Source: Brachyhypopomus gauderio (Eukaryota; Chordata; Actinopteri; Gymnotiformes; Hypopomidae). From it: DNA of 64,000 bases. The notes below the pieces were generated by a model. That model ran no database searches. It saw only the letters and a list, made by a program, of their open reading frames with translations, and was not told the DNA's origin. Numbering within the stretch: position 1 is the first letter of the stretch; every line of letters begins with the position of its first letter. Shown in pieces: positions 31,804-42,189 of this stretch. Made by a program: the position numbers and the translations under genes. The stretch spans positions 9,899,386-9,963,385 of the forward strand of contig NC_135228.1 in assembly GCF_052324685.1 (NCBI RefSeq). The letters run 5' to 3'.

Positions 31804-32419
31804 TGTGAGAGAAATTATTGATTATTGACTAATTATCATTGATTAGATCATGTTTAGTTATTATAAGAGATCATTATGAACTTTATGATTTTGGACATGT
31901 CCATTCTGACTAAGCAGAAGGACTACAATAATGAAGTAGTGTGATTCAGTGTAACCATGTTTCGTTCATATTATGCATGTGTGCTATATGTGACCCAGGT
32001 CAGGGAGAGTGCTGAGGGTAAGAACACTGTTAACTGGTAGTCACTAGGCTACTAGTCTTGGGTCATTTAGCTTTCTCTGTGTTCAACTGATACATCAGTT
32101 GCTTCCGCTAACTCTAGGGAAGTCCATATTAGGAGATACACACATGTGAGACAAAGTAGCCTGCTGGACGCTTATGTTTTGGAACATGCTGTGCTAAAGA
32201 TAACCTGCTGTTAGAACTGCTGAATTGTGTTTAAGATTGTATATAAGCAGGGGGAGCGCCCCCCTGCCTTCAGAGTTGTCATGCTTGAATGAGACTCTCA
32301 TGTCTGTGTCTGTCTTGTATCTGTCTTTGTCCTATTTATATATATTTATATTTTTGTAATAAATTAATCATTTAACCACGTCTGAGTCCTCATCCATTTA
32401 TTAGGAAATTTCCACGACA
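31804..32419 (+). repeat. ERV 3' LTR
   Basis: 616 bp, no difference from 24024-24639 found by eye. Confidence 0.95.
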
Positions 32420-33564
32420 CAGTCCATAAAGACGTTGGACACAGTGGTCGCAAATACGTGCTGTCGAAACTGAGGGAAAGGTATTGGTTACCTAGGCCTC
32501 ATGCTGTCATTAGGAACATGCTGTCTCAATGCATCATCTGTAGGCGTCAGCACGGAACTGCAAGCAGTCAGATTATGGCCGACCTTCCAAAAGACAGAGT
32601 CTTACCCGATGAGCCGCCATTTACTAATGTCGGTGTCGATTATTTTGGCCCATTTGAAATCAAGAGAGGCCGAACCATTTTGAAGAGATATGGAGTGCTT
32701 TTTACATGTCTTGCAGTAAGAGCTGTTCATCTCGAGGTTGCAAGTTCGCTTGATACGGACTCCTGTATTCATGCCCTACGAAGATTTGTTGCTAGAAGGG
32801 GTCAAGTCAAAATGATCAGATCAGACAACGGCACAAACTTCATCGGTGCAGAACGTGAGCTGCGACAGGCTGTACAGGAGTTAAATAAGGAACAGATTGA
32901 AGCTGAAATGTCACAAAGGAACATTAAGTGGATCTTTAACCCCCCAACAGCATCCCACCATGGCGGGGTGTGGGAACGCCAGATAAGATCAGTGCGGAAG
33001 ATTCTGAATTCTGTCGTGAAGCAGCAGACTTTGGATGAGGAGGGTCTGCAAACACTTATGTGCGAGGTTGAGGCCGTCATCAATAGCCGCCCTCTCACGA
33101 ATGTGTCGGATGATCCTAACGACTTGGAGGCAATTACCCCGAACCATCTTCTCTTGATGAAGGCTAAACCTGTAATACCTCCAGGTATTTTCGATGCCAA
33201 GGATATTTACTCCAGACGCAGATGGCGCCAGGTCCAGTACATGGCAGAGTTATTTTGGAAACGCTGGACTAAGGAGTATTTGCCAGACCTGCAGCAAAGG
33301 CAAAAGTGGCTGCACCCGAGGCGTAATATTGCAGTTGGTGACATTGTGCTGCTGATTGATGATTCTGCTCCCAGAAGTTCCTGGATAATGGGTCGAGTCA
33401 TTGAGACCATCCAGGACAGTAAGGGAAGAGTTCGCCAGGTCCGACTGAAGACCAGCACGAATCTTCTCCTGAGACCAGTCACTAAGTTGTGTCTCTTACT
33501 TGAAGCGTACGTAGCATATTGCTTGCTGCATGAGACAGTGGTAAAGACTGATCTCCAACGGTGA
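32420..33564 (+). CDS. pol: BEL/Pao pol, 3' part (integrase)
   Basis: Continues the BEL pol frame after the ERV. Zinc finger H..H..C..C (HSGRKY about 32445 to CIICRRQH about 32536-32556); core acidic residues in GVDYFGPF (D at 32638), RSDNGTNF (D at 32824) and GGVWERQIR (E at 32974). A C-terminal domain with ITPNHLLLMK and GDIVLLIDD leads to the stop at 33562-33564. All integrase catalytic residues are present in one open frame. It cannot be expressed as a fusion here because the ERV and the upstream shift intervene. Confidence 0.92.
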
Positions 33565-33843
33565 GTCATGTGCTTGAACCTCTGACTCCATGTTTCAGTT
33601 TATGAAGACATATTGGACATTAATAGAGACTAAACTTTGAAAATTCCCTTTTTTGAAAACATGATCAAGAGTTTCAGACGTGAAAACATTGTACAAAAAA
33701 AAAGGGGGGGGGACAATTGTACAATATTTGATTGTTTTGAACTGCTTAAGAGGTTGTTTACTGCCATCATGTCTTTAGGAATTATATAGTTTAGTGTATA
33801 TGGTAATTGTTTGTTTATTTACAAGACAATTAGGGGCCGGATA
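33565..33843 (+). other. BEL 3' untranslated region and polypurine tract
   Basis: Non-coding. Ends with TTAGGGGCCGGATA (about 33830-33843), a purine-rich stretch next to the 3' LTR. An A/G run (AAAAAAAAAGGGGGGGGG-like) is at 33697-33714. Confidence 0.7.
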
Positions 33844-34196
33844 TGTAAGTGCCAATTTTAATGTAACATTATTTGAACATTGTATTTGAAATGTGTGTTA
33901 CCACTAGGCGCCTGTAGGTGGCAGTTGCGATTTGTTTAATTACTGTGTGTGGTTTAGGTTCGTGGGCAATAGGCACGTTCAAGCTACAAGACATGCGGTT
34001 TGGGGTGACGGAGCCTCACCTTTTCTGACCGCAGTTTTAGGATTTAGGAATTAGAAACATGAATATAAGTACTTAGTTCTCAGTTTATACGTTTAGTTCA
34101 GCTTTCTTGTGATATTTTTTGAAGAAATAAAATTTTTGTTTGGAAACCTAAAACGCGAGTTGGAATGTGAGTCAAAACTGCATGTGTGGATCTACA
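33844..34196 (+). repeat. BEL 3' LTR
   Basis: 353 bp, TG...CA, one base different from the reassembled 5' LTR. Confidence 0.95.
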
Positions 34197-36311
34197 TCTA
34201 TGATTTTGTAATCATCTGTAGTTAGCTGAGGTATATCACTTTTTAAAGAGGCCAGGGATACCAACACCGACTCCTTCTGTTCTACAATGCGTTCCAGCAT
34301 TATATATGTGCTGTTCCATCTAGTTGACACCTCAGTCATTAATTTCTTCACTGGTCCTCCCATCTGTAGCTGAACTTGTGCCAGCTTCTCTTTTGCTGTA
34401 GTACTGGTTCTAAAGTATGTTACTATCTGCCTTGCTTTATTTCGGACATCAGTGAGTGTCTCAATTTGGTCGCATGATTTTCGAACTGTTAAATTTAAAG
34501 AATGCGCTATGCAAATTGTGTGTCTGATTTGGAGCTTTTTGACACATGAAATCATGTTTGCAGCTGCATCTGTGACCAGACATGTCACTTTATCTGCAAT
34601 GGCCCACTCCTCTATTAAGTTTGATTTTACTCGGGCCATATTTTCAGCGGTGTGCTGCTGAGGAAAGTGTTCCACTCCCAGCATTGATGTACACAATGTA
34701 TGGTTCTCACTGTCCACATAGTGACAAGTCACAGCCAGGTACGCCTCCATGTTGATGGATGTCCACATGTCCGGCGTTAGGCTCACTGCAACTGCACTCT
34801 TCAGTTCTTTTTTTACTTGCTCCTTTTTCTCCTCATCCCTCTGGCTAATCATGGTCTTGATAGCCTAACATTAATAGCACAAATGGAGTACATTAATGAA
34901 TGACAGCACAGAACATGCATATACGTTGTTAATGTGTATTGCACCCATTCATCAGTTTGTTTCACGTACCTTTCTGCTTGGCAGAACATATGAGGGCTCA
35001 AGGAGTTGGAGCAGCTCTCTGAACCCCCTTCCACAAGGCTAAGCGGCTGACAGTCTGTAATTATCATATTCACTACAGCCTCATCAATCGCCTGCTTTCT
35101 GGAAGCACCAGGGTTGATCACGTGCGTGTCAACCGGTTCTTCCTTCTCATGCCGGGCACGATAATGCCTCAGCATTGTGGAAGTGCTCCGGTTACAGTAA
35201 GACAGCTCATGGGAGCAAATCCTACATTTCACCTACAAAAGAAATAAATTTTAAATGTAATAAAGGTAAAAGTGAAACAAAACAACCTTGATAAAGAAAT
35301 TAGAATAACCCAAAATAAAAATATGAACAGTGAAAACGAGAGCTGAATAATCATGTACCTTTTTCTCAGTGATGCGATCAAAATGATCCCACACGGGAGA
35401 AAACTTTCTCTTCCTTGGTTGATCCATTGTAATTAATGACAAGCCAAAATTCAAAACCAATTCAACACAAAGAACACAAACTCCATCCAACAAAACCCAC
35501 AAACGTGTCGATACATTTTCTCCCTTATAAATACAATTTGGCGCGTTCACAACCAAACGATACAGGAACTGTGTCGGTCACGTGGTTTTCCTTAACGTTA
35601 TACGCGCACCGACACGGGGATTCGCCTTGTTTGCTCGGCACATGCGCCGAGGTTTCGGTGTCGTCAGACCCATCACTACACAGCGCGCTTTCCCTCCACA
35701 CGGTGAGTGTCTAAGCAGTCCGGTGCTTAAACTTGCTTAGTAATCTTGCTTAGATTAGCTAGCATGCCTTTAATTAACTTGAGATTTGATTAGTATCACA
35801 ATTTCTATAAAGTTATGTTGCCCTCAAAATAAGTGCACCATGTAGAAGTTTACTTTTGACATGCTAAGAATGCGTGTCGATGTTCTTTGCTAGCTAGCGT
35901 TAGAGCTGGACTAATTATGTGCCTCTAATTATTTATACCTAAATAATACACAGGTCTAGACTAACATTACTCAAACTGTATGTCTATTATTGAATGATAT
36001 AGAAATGACATTTCAGCTAGAGCTGATTGATATGTGAATTGTGAAGTATAAAAGCACAATGATATTTTTTAACATTTCACACACTGTGCACTACCAAATC
36101 TAGTTGGAGTGGCCTAATTATACTCTCTTTTTAAGCAAATGTGAAAGACATCTGTTTTATTACTAACAGTATCTGCAATATGCTCAGAAAAGTTATATGT
36201 TAACATTAAATGTTTTGACATCTTTTTTTTCTTTTCACAGACCTTTCAGATCCCTCCTTACATGCATCTATCTCACTATCCTTTATAGCAGGGGTACTCA
36301 ACTAAAACTAA

Positions 36312-36323
36312 CTGACATACCTT

Positions 36324-36399
<76 letters not shown>

Positions 36400-36411
36400 A
36401 AGGTATGTCAG
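36312..36411. repeat. 100-bp perfect palindrome with (TA)n core
   Basis: Arm CTGACATACCTTATACATA at the left is exactly inverted at the right, with about 60 bp of alternating TA between. The entire 100 bp can fold on itself. Confidence 0.95.
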
Positions 36412-38021
36412 CCTACTGTCTTTTGTGCCAGATGTAATTTCCATCCAATTTCCATGTGCCTGGTAATGTGTCGTTCATGAGAATGGGATAGACATGAGAA
36501 CACATTGACCTTGACCACCAATCGTTTATCATTAAGTCCAATGGGTTGTTTTTTTAGAATGAGAAATTCCCAAAAGGAAAGTGGTGGTAGTGCTGTGGCT
36601 TTGTAGGAAGTAAATCCACTTGGTCCAGAGGAATCTGAGGATAAAGTGGGCCGGGTTGGGGCACCTAAACCTAAACGCCTTCACTATGCAAAGGACGACA
36701 ATTCTCACCAAAACAACAAGGTGAAGACACAGGCACTTCATATTTCTTGTGACCCAGCGGCATGATTTGGAAGTGTTAAGTAAGAAATGCCTTTCAAATA
36801 ATGTCAAGTCATTTTGATTCTTTGTTCTGATCAGCTGGATTCTAGTGTGTGTGTGTGTGTGTGTGTGTGGTGGGGGGGGGGGGGGATCACTAGGATGCAT
36901 GTTGTGGACTATCTGCTTATGAACTCCAGCGCCTTGAGAACATCACACAGAAGGAAGCCTTCTTGTCTTCTTTAAACATATGGCAAGTACGTGGACATGT
37001 TAACTGAAACTAAAACCAATACAAGCCTGATTAGCTGTTGTCCATTTCACACTGTCTCCCTCTCATACTTCTCCTTCTACAATGTAATTTACAAATGTGT
37101 CATTCCTGTCTTCCTTGTCGTATGTTTAGCATTGCCGTTCATGGAGAGAAACAATGGGATAATTAGTGTTTTTCTCTGTGAAAAGGCAGCTGAGGACCTG
37201 AGGCAGTCAGAAAAGCCAAAGCCAGATGTCAAGAGGTAAGTCATAAAGCAGTGTAGTTGGAGCATTAATTATTGTTGCTCTTGGGGCTGAATATTGACTA
37301 GAAGGGGGTGTTTCCAACAGTCGAGGAGTGAAGGGAGAGACATGGGAAGGTTAGGGAAAGGTTGGTTCTTTCTCTTCTTTATCGTCCTCCCTCCAACCTT
37401 CCTCTCACTCCTGTCCTCTCTTAGGCCAATACAAGACAGCTCACTTCTTTACGGGTCCTGAAAAGTTGAATCATTTCAGCTTTTCAATGCTGCTCAGCAC
37501 CTCCCCTGTTTATTACGTCACAAGGTAAAGTTTTGTGACCAATTTGCAAAAAACTGGGCAAAACACAATGTGAGTCAGCTTTAGACATAACAGGCATGAT
37601 GCACACACTCTACTACTCCCTGGCTGGAAGACTGCATCTTTATTTCCTCTACCATACTATTGTTTTAGGTGATTTATCAGGTGCCCAGGCTCAACTCAAA
37701 ACATGTGAGAACAACACTACTCCTTTATATGATAATTGTCAGATTATTTATTGTCACCTTGGCAGAAAAGTGCAAAATATTCAAGAGTAGTACTGCACAC
37801 CTGATTAATCACTTAAACTTATAGTATACGCAGGAAATGAAGGTCTTCCTGTCAGGATGTAGTGGAGCTTGTGCATCAAGTCTATTATTCCAGTGATGAG
37901 AGTAGGAAGGAGAATAAACCTTACACCTACAAGAGCTTAGGAGAGAGAAGAAGTGAGTAGAGAAGGAAGACTGTAGAAGAGAGGGAGAGGTGGTTGGAGA
38001 GGTTTGCCTCCTTTTCTTCAA

Positions 38022-38165
38022 ATCAAATCTTATTTATCTAGCGCTTTTTACAACAGTTGTTGTCACAAAGCAGCTTTACAAGTGTCCGCCTAGCCCCCAG
38101 TGAGCAAGCCAAAGGCGACAGTGGCAAGGAAAAACTCCCTAGTTTTTTTTGCATGAGGAAGAAAC
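38022..38165 (-). mobile_element. L2-type LINE 3' end
   Basis: Reverse-orientation copy of the 3' segment seen at 7070-7212, with TCAAATCAAATC tail, GTCACAAAGCAGC and GGCGACAGTGGCAAGG. Confidence 0.8.
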
Positions 38166-38799
38166 CTTGAGAGGAATTTCTTCAATCCATTTTCCCTGCA
38201 CCAAAGAACAGTTTCTTATTTGGCTCTTAAGGCTACTGGCTACGTATTTACATCGCTGATCTCTGAATAAAATCAGTATGAGGGTTCCTGGTTCTGTATT
38301 GTTAGATGAATTTTTAGTTGGTGTTTTGGTAACTGCATTTTTTTCTGGCAGGTCAAAGGCTTCATTAGGAAAAGAGCAGGCTCTGCAGTCTCCCCAGAAA
38401 TCCCTCTGTCTTAAAGAAGCACAAAGCCTTACCCCCAGTGGTGGATCAACCCTTAAACACGTGAGAACAAGTCTACTACTGTAAAGGATAATTGTCAGAG
38501 TTTTTAATTGTTGTTGTCATTGATTGAAAAGTCCACAAGACTGTATATAATCTCATGTTAACAAAAACACAAAATGCATCCTTATGACTTTCTTTTTTTC
38601 CAGGCTTTTAGGAGGTGATCAAAGGTCTTAAGGTCATTGTTACCTTGAACATGCATCCATCTCATTCTCATGAATGCATATATGCAGTGCTTTAAATAAA
38701 TATCTTCAAATTAAGATTCAATTGGTCTAAGGATGAGCTGCTTAGATGGTGGTCCAGGTTAGGGTCTCACAGCTCATCATCCTGTTCTTTCTGTTCCAG

Positions 38800-39098
38800 G
38801 ACATTGAATCCAGAGAGGCTGAGGCAGATGTTGCCGAGCAGAGGGTCATGGTCCTGATAGTCCAGGTAATGGACGCTTTGCTGATGTTGGTGTTGTGCTG
38901 GAAGGCGTGGAAGTTCTCCATACCCTGCAGAGTGTCAGCCATGCATGTGTGATGCTTTATGGGCTGATCTACGCACTCAACTTGAGTTACCCAAAAAGCA
39001 TACGTACATTCGAGGTGTACCAGAAACTCCTGATGAACCTGGACTCAACCAAGCTTTCACCAAAAGTACAGGCACTGAAAATCAAATTGCTCCAGTGA
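38800..39098 (+). pseudogene. Terminal exon resembling fish SAMD3-like proteins, probably damaged
   Basis: A good acceptor (TTCTTTCTGTTCCAG, to 38799) opens frame 1 with DIESREAEADVAEQRV; after about 38867 a second frame, offset by one base, carries DVGVVLEGVEVLHTLQSV, VMLYGLIYALNLSYPKSIRT and QKLLMNLDSTKLSPKVQ, ending at TGA 39096-39098. The motif set (an acidic IDSRE start, VLEG-VEVL, LIYALNLSYPK, LSPKVQ-LK-KL) is what I know as the C-terminus of an expanded fish family annotated as sterile-alpha-motif 3-like. The change of frame near 38870 and one missing residue near 39010 suggest a pseudogene, unless a small intron (CAG|GTAATG near 38863) is used. AATAAA follows at 39461. Confidence 0.5.
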
Positions 39099-39460
39099 TT
39101 TGACTGGCAGTAATGCACTTAAACAACCCCTACCTGATTTGTCTTTTTCCTCAGTCAGAGAGGATCTTGTGTTTAAATGATCCCTTAGTTCTTGAAGGGT
39201 ATATCAGGGTTTTGTTTTGTTTTCTTTTAGTGTTGAAGCATTTAACGGGAGTGTTGTGAGAGTGTAGGTGGGTTCATAGATGGCCGGTTTCTGAAGTGTG
39301 TTAGCTGGCGGTGTTGTAGTGGCTCAGCTCAAACTATATTTGTCATTGTTTCTGAATTCTGTAGGCTCTGGTTGCCTTCAAAAGATATTTAATCTACAGA
39401 AAAGATCCTTCAGATGTTATAATTTCACGTCTTTAATGTTTAATGTGAAGTTCTAATGTT

Positions 39461-39466
39461 AATAAA
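39461..39466 (+). promoter_or_regulatory. Polyadenylation signal
   Basis: AATAAA about 360 bp after the stop of the SAMD3-like exon. Confidence 0.45.
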
Positions 39467-39489
39467 GCTGTTGAATCAACAAGATGGTC

Positions 39490-40985
39490 TGATTGTTCTT
39501 ATGCATCATTAAGATTGTACTAAATGGAAAGAAATTGCATAAATTTGATGCATTTAGATTAATTTGGTTTATTACATAAGCATAAATGACATGTAATTCA
39601 AAGAAATATATGCTATTTATTTTGTATAGGTAACCTGATAATTATGCAATTCAAACAATATACTTTATGTATTTGAAAAATACACCTATTATTATTCATT
39701 TAATTTAATTATACTTTAATAATAGTAAATACATAAACCTGAGGATTATGCATTTGAAATAAATAGGCTTTATTACACTAATGAATATGTATCATGTAAG
39801 GTTTATTTGATAGGTTTGCGTTAAAATAATCTAAAAAAAGTAAATGGGAATTTGTCATGTAATAAAATTACATAAATCTTAAAAGTTAGGGTTAAATATT
39901 TCTGTGAGTGTAGAGGGCTTTGCCTTTCATATAAGCCATTTCTGATTTCAATTGATCAACTACAAGTCAAGTTATTTGTTGTTGTTTCTACAACTTGGCT
40001 AAGCGACAGGACATTTGCCAGATACTGTGTGTGTGGTTTCCATAGTTAGTTACCTGCTGGGCTAGCTACTACCATTCACTTGAATGTGTTTGTCCTTTAG
40101 CATGCTAGCTTGATTTACAGGCTAACCAAATGAACTGTTTAAAGTCCTAAACAGCTATTCGTTGAAATCATACATGACTATTTTAGACAATGACAGATGG
40201 TATCAAATGAATATTTATGACTGTTTGGTGTTGGAAAAACGTTTGTCCATGTCTGACACGACCTAGCCTACCCAATTGGTATCATTGGACCTACCGTTCG
40301 ACAAGCAATACATTTAAATGAAATTTGTATAAAGTAATGAAATGCAGATTGGTATCTAATCAAGTGCACGCAACACGTGCAGATTGTATAGAATGCAGTA
40401 TTTAGAGATACAATGCAGTTAGTTACAGCTAGTGTAAGTAAAGATGGTTAATAGATATGTGCAGAGTAGATACATTACCTAGGGAAATGCATGTGTGTGT
40501 AATGTAGTTATGGCAGTACAATGCACAGGGCAAAGAAAAATATATGGTATAAATAAATGTGATAAATACAGATGGAATCATACAGATAATATACAGATTA
40601 TCCTATACCACTGTAGATAGGGCTATACAGATGTGAATTGAAGAGTAAGACTACAGATGTTGTGTGGATGGTAAGGTATGGATAGAGGGGAAAGAAAGAA
40701 TGGTCTTTGGGAAGAGTTCAATAAGGTGACCGCTGTGGGAAAGAAGTGGTTTCTGAACCTGCTTGTGTTAGTCTGCAAACTGTGAAAATGGTAGAGCCTG
40801 GAGGAGGAGCAGAAAAGCCTATGGCCCGATGACAGTAGTCTGATCTTATATGCCTGGTGCAGGCATCTCTTCTTGTGGACCTCCTGTGATTGCCTGTCAG
40901 CAATTCCCTCTCAGCTTAGTACTCTTTTAAGGTTCACACTGTCAGTTCTCAAAAATGAAATGTTGATCATGGGTCAATACTCATT
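39490..40985. other. AT-rich intergenic DNA, no gene
   Basis: No coding or splice signals. At about 40705-40880 a segment (AAGAAGTGGTTTCTGAACCT and following) resembles a dispersed fish repeat, possibly the 3' region of a LINE, but I cannot name it. Confidence 0.45.
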
Positions 40986-40989
40986 TAAA

Positions 40990-41137
40990 CCTTAAAGTAA
41001 TCCAAAAGTAATCCAAAAGTAATTAGTTACATTACTTTTCAAAAGTAATCAGAAAAGTTACACTACAATTACATTTTAAACAAGGTAACTTGTAACTGTA
41101 ACGAATTACTTTTTTAAAGTAACTTACCCAACACTGC
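40990..41137 (-). mobile_element. hAT-type MITE end
   Basis: A run of AGTAATC/GTAACTT motifs ends in AAAGTAACTTACCCAACACTG-like sequence (terminus CAGTGTTGGGTAAGTTAC in reverse), a familiar fish hAT-derived MITE. The left end is truncated. Confidence 0.65.
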
Positions 41138-41149
41138 GGATAACACAAA

Positions 41150-41225
41150 TGCTGTGTTGAATGAATGGCCACAAATTCCCACAGTCACATTCCAAAATCT
41201 TGTGGAAAGTCATCTCAGATTTTAT
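41150..41225 (+). mobile_element. Tc1-like transposase C-terminal scrap
   Basis: Translates to LNEWPQIPTVTFQNLVES, the end of Tc1-type transposase. About 75 bp only. Confidence 0.7.
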
Positions 41226-41384
41226 TTTTGTACCATGAAGTGCATTGTGCAGGTTTATAGACATGGACCTGTTTTATACTGGCTGTGTACTTCAACATAA
41301 ACGGGAAAGTTGTGTAATTATTAAAAAAAAACACCTGCTGGAACATCTAGTGTACAGTAATGACTAAAAACCTAGTACATACAG

Positions 41385-42048
41385 TACCTGTTGTGTTCTC
41401 TGAAGGCCCGAATAATGGTGGCCACTGAGAATCTGCTGAGGTTAGGTTGGACTCATTGTCCCGCTTCGGTCATTGTCATGCCGTGGACAATGACATGGTC
41501 AATGACTGTTGCTCTCATTTCATCTGTAATGAAAATGCGTTGTCTTGCTCACCCTCCTCGCCCTCTCTGGCCCACTCCTTGGCCCGCTACTCTCCCTCCT
41601 CTGACACAAACTCCTCTTCTTCTGCCTTGATCATCCATTTTTGTTTGGAACCTTCAGCAAACTGACTTATATAGGTGTGGTCACATCATTTGCAACATGT
41701 GTTTTCAATTATGAGTCGTCGTGTTTACTGAATGACACCAGCTATGTTGATTGTGTTCAGGTTTTGCTGACTGTGGGTGGCATTTTGCATCACATGGGCT
41801 TCACAATGCATATTGGAGCAGAGATATATGCAAAATGTGTTTTAGCAAGGCAAAATGTGTTTTAGCAAGGCAAAATATGTTTAGAGTTTTGAGAAAAAGG
41901 GGATGGGTTTTGTGAACAGTGTCTACAGGTCAATTGTGTTTTTGGATGTGGCAAATGGGGGGGGGTGGTTTTACTAAATGTGTTTAGGTAACTGGTCATT
42001 TTGTTTAGAGTATTTGGTTTAGTGTTTTGGCAATAGAGAAAAACTGTA
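41385..42048 (-). mobile_element. Mariner/IS630-like transposon fragment
   Basis: Same family as the element at 44704-46515. On the minus strand 41565-41400 encodes decayed pieces of the N-terminal helix-turn-helix region. The right end, ATAGAGAAAAACTGTAA near 42029-42045, matches that family's terminus (AAAAAAACTGTA). The left end and catalytic domain are missing. It abuts the Ig exon at 42049. Confidence 0.65.
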
Positions 42049-42189
42049 AACCTCTTCTGTGGGGAACAGCTCTGAACCAGCTGAATGTCCATCCTGTAGA
42101 GGAGTCTCTGACCTCACAGCTTAGAGTCACTGAGACTCCTTCAGTCAGCCAGCTCTGTGGAGACACACTCAATACTCTCTGGGTTCTCA
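42049..42189 (-). pseudogene. Immunoglobulin-domain exon, truncated by a transposon
   Basis: Minus strand: acceptor TCTGTTACAG before 42189, then an Ig strand set: VSPQSWLTEGVSVTLSCEV (B-strand cysteine) and a C-strand tryptophan, TFSWFRAVP. The F-strand cysteine is missing because the exon stops at 42049, where mariner/IS630-like sequence starts. The pattern (SPQSWLTEG, VTLSCEV, W-F-SW-RAVP) is that of fish Fc-receptor-like proteins. About half a domain remains and no neighbouring exon is seen, so this is probably a pseudogene fragment. Confidence 0.75.

Larger units (their letters stand above)
24024..32419 (+). mobile_element. Defective ERV1-like provirus with env
   Basis: 8396 bp between a perfect 4-bp duplication CAGT (24020-24023 and 32420-32423), the length used by gamma- and epsilon-type retroviruses. 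LTRs of 616 bp start TGTGAGAG and end CACGACA, and look identical. Order: LTR, primer site, repeated leader, gag, pol, env, polypurine tract, LTR. The coding region has many frameshifts, stops and deletions, so it cannot make infectious particles. It lies in the BEL pol, which reads through once the element and one CAGT are removed. Vertebrate class-I ERV assignment is from duplication length, a PBS directly after the LTR and the envelope transmembrane motif. Confidence 0.93.
10009..34196 (+). mobile_element. BEL/Pao LTR retrotransposon with two nested insertions
   Basis: LTRs begin TGTAAGTGCC and end GGATCTACA. The 5' LTR is 10009-10066 plus 18645-18939 (353 bp) and the 3' LTR is 33844-34196 (353 bp). 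I see one difference between them (CCTATTCT near 18770, CCTTTTCT near 34018). Flanks are CCTAT (10004-10008) and TCTAT (34197-34201), a 5-bp duplication with one change. Removing the gypsy (10067-18644) and the ERV (24024-32423, each with one duplication copy) leaves about 7.2 kb, a normal BEL size, containing gag, protease, RT, RNase H and integrase in that order on the plus strand. LTR similarity implies a young insertion; coding defects mean it is no longer autonomous. Confidence 0.95.
9166..35427 (-). pseudogene. hAT transposase gene, broken
   Basis: Would cut and paste the element. Minus-strand exons in order: 35427-35359 (ATG, 23 codons, donor AAG|GTACAT); 35232-34970, with a BED-type zinc finger (C-X2-C ... 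H-X4-H near residue 25); 34864-34197, with the first two catalytic acidic regions (TPDMWTS, CLVTDAAANM); then, beyond the BEL insertion, about 10003-9650 and 9497-9166, the latter ending in the hAT dimerisation domain (PCERVFSKAGEIVCKRRNRL). Splice phases work only if one base is added at the five-C run 35024-35028, so that run carries a 1-bp deletion. Another frame change occurs near 9672. The BEL insertion interrupts the coding sequence as well. Dead gene. Confidence 0.85.
8997..35678 (-). mobile_element. hAT transposon, split by a BEL retrotransposon
   Basis: Ends are TAGTGATGGGC at 8997 and its inverse GACCCATCACTA at 35667-35678. Both are flanked by the same 8-bp sequence CACAGCGC (8989-8996 and 35679-35686), the duplication length diagnostic of hAT elements. 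Without the nested BEL the element is about 2.5 kb. Its transposase reads on the minus strand, N-terminal part at the right (34.2-35.4 kb) and C-terminal part at the left (9.2-10.0 kb). This is the outermost, oldest layer of the nest. Confidence 0.95.
35687..38799. other. Host DNA with scattered repeats; possible 5' exon
   Basis: Directly after the hAT duplication, TCCACACG|GTGAGTGTC (donor at 35703-35704) is a good 5' splice site that may belong to the gene whose end lies at 38800-39098. Acceptor-like sites with pyrimidine tracts occur near 36240 and 38351, but I could not build an exon chain. An hAT terminus-like CAGGGGTACTCAACT lies at about 36291. A (GT)n(G)n tract is at 36845-36886. Confidence 0.4.

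Noticed and set aside
36991..37239. Coding exon ending in a GTAAGT donor (37236)
   Set aside because: The donor is good but the translation before about 37180 shows no family or helix pattern, and no matching acceptor phase downstream was found.
40718..40903. Minus-strand 61-codon open frame as a small gene
   Set aside because: Lies in a dispersed-repeat-like segment, with no splice or start support.
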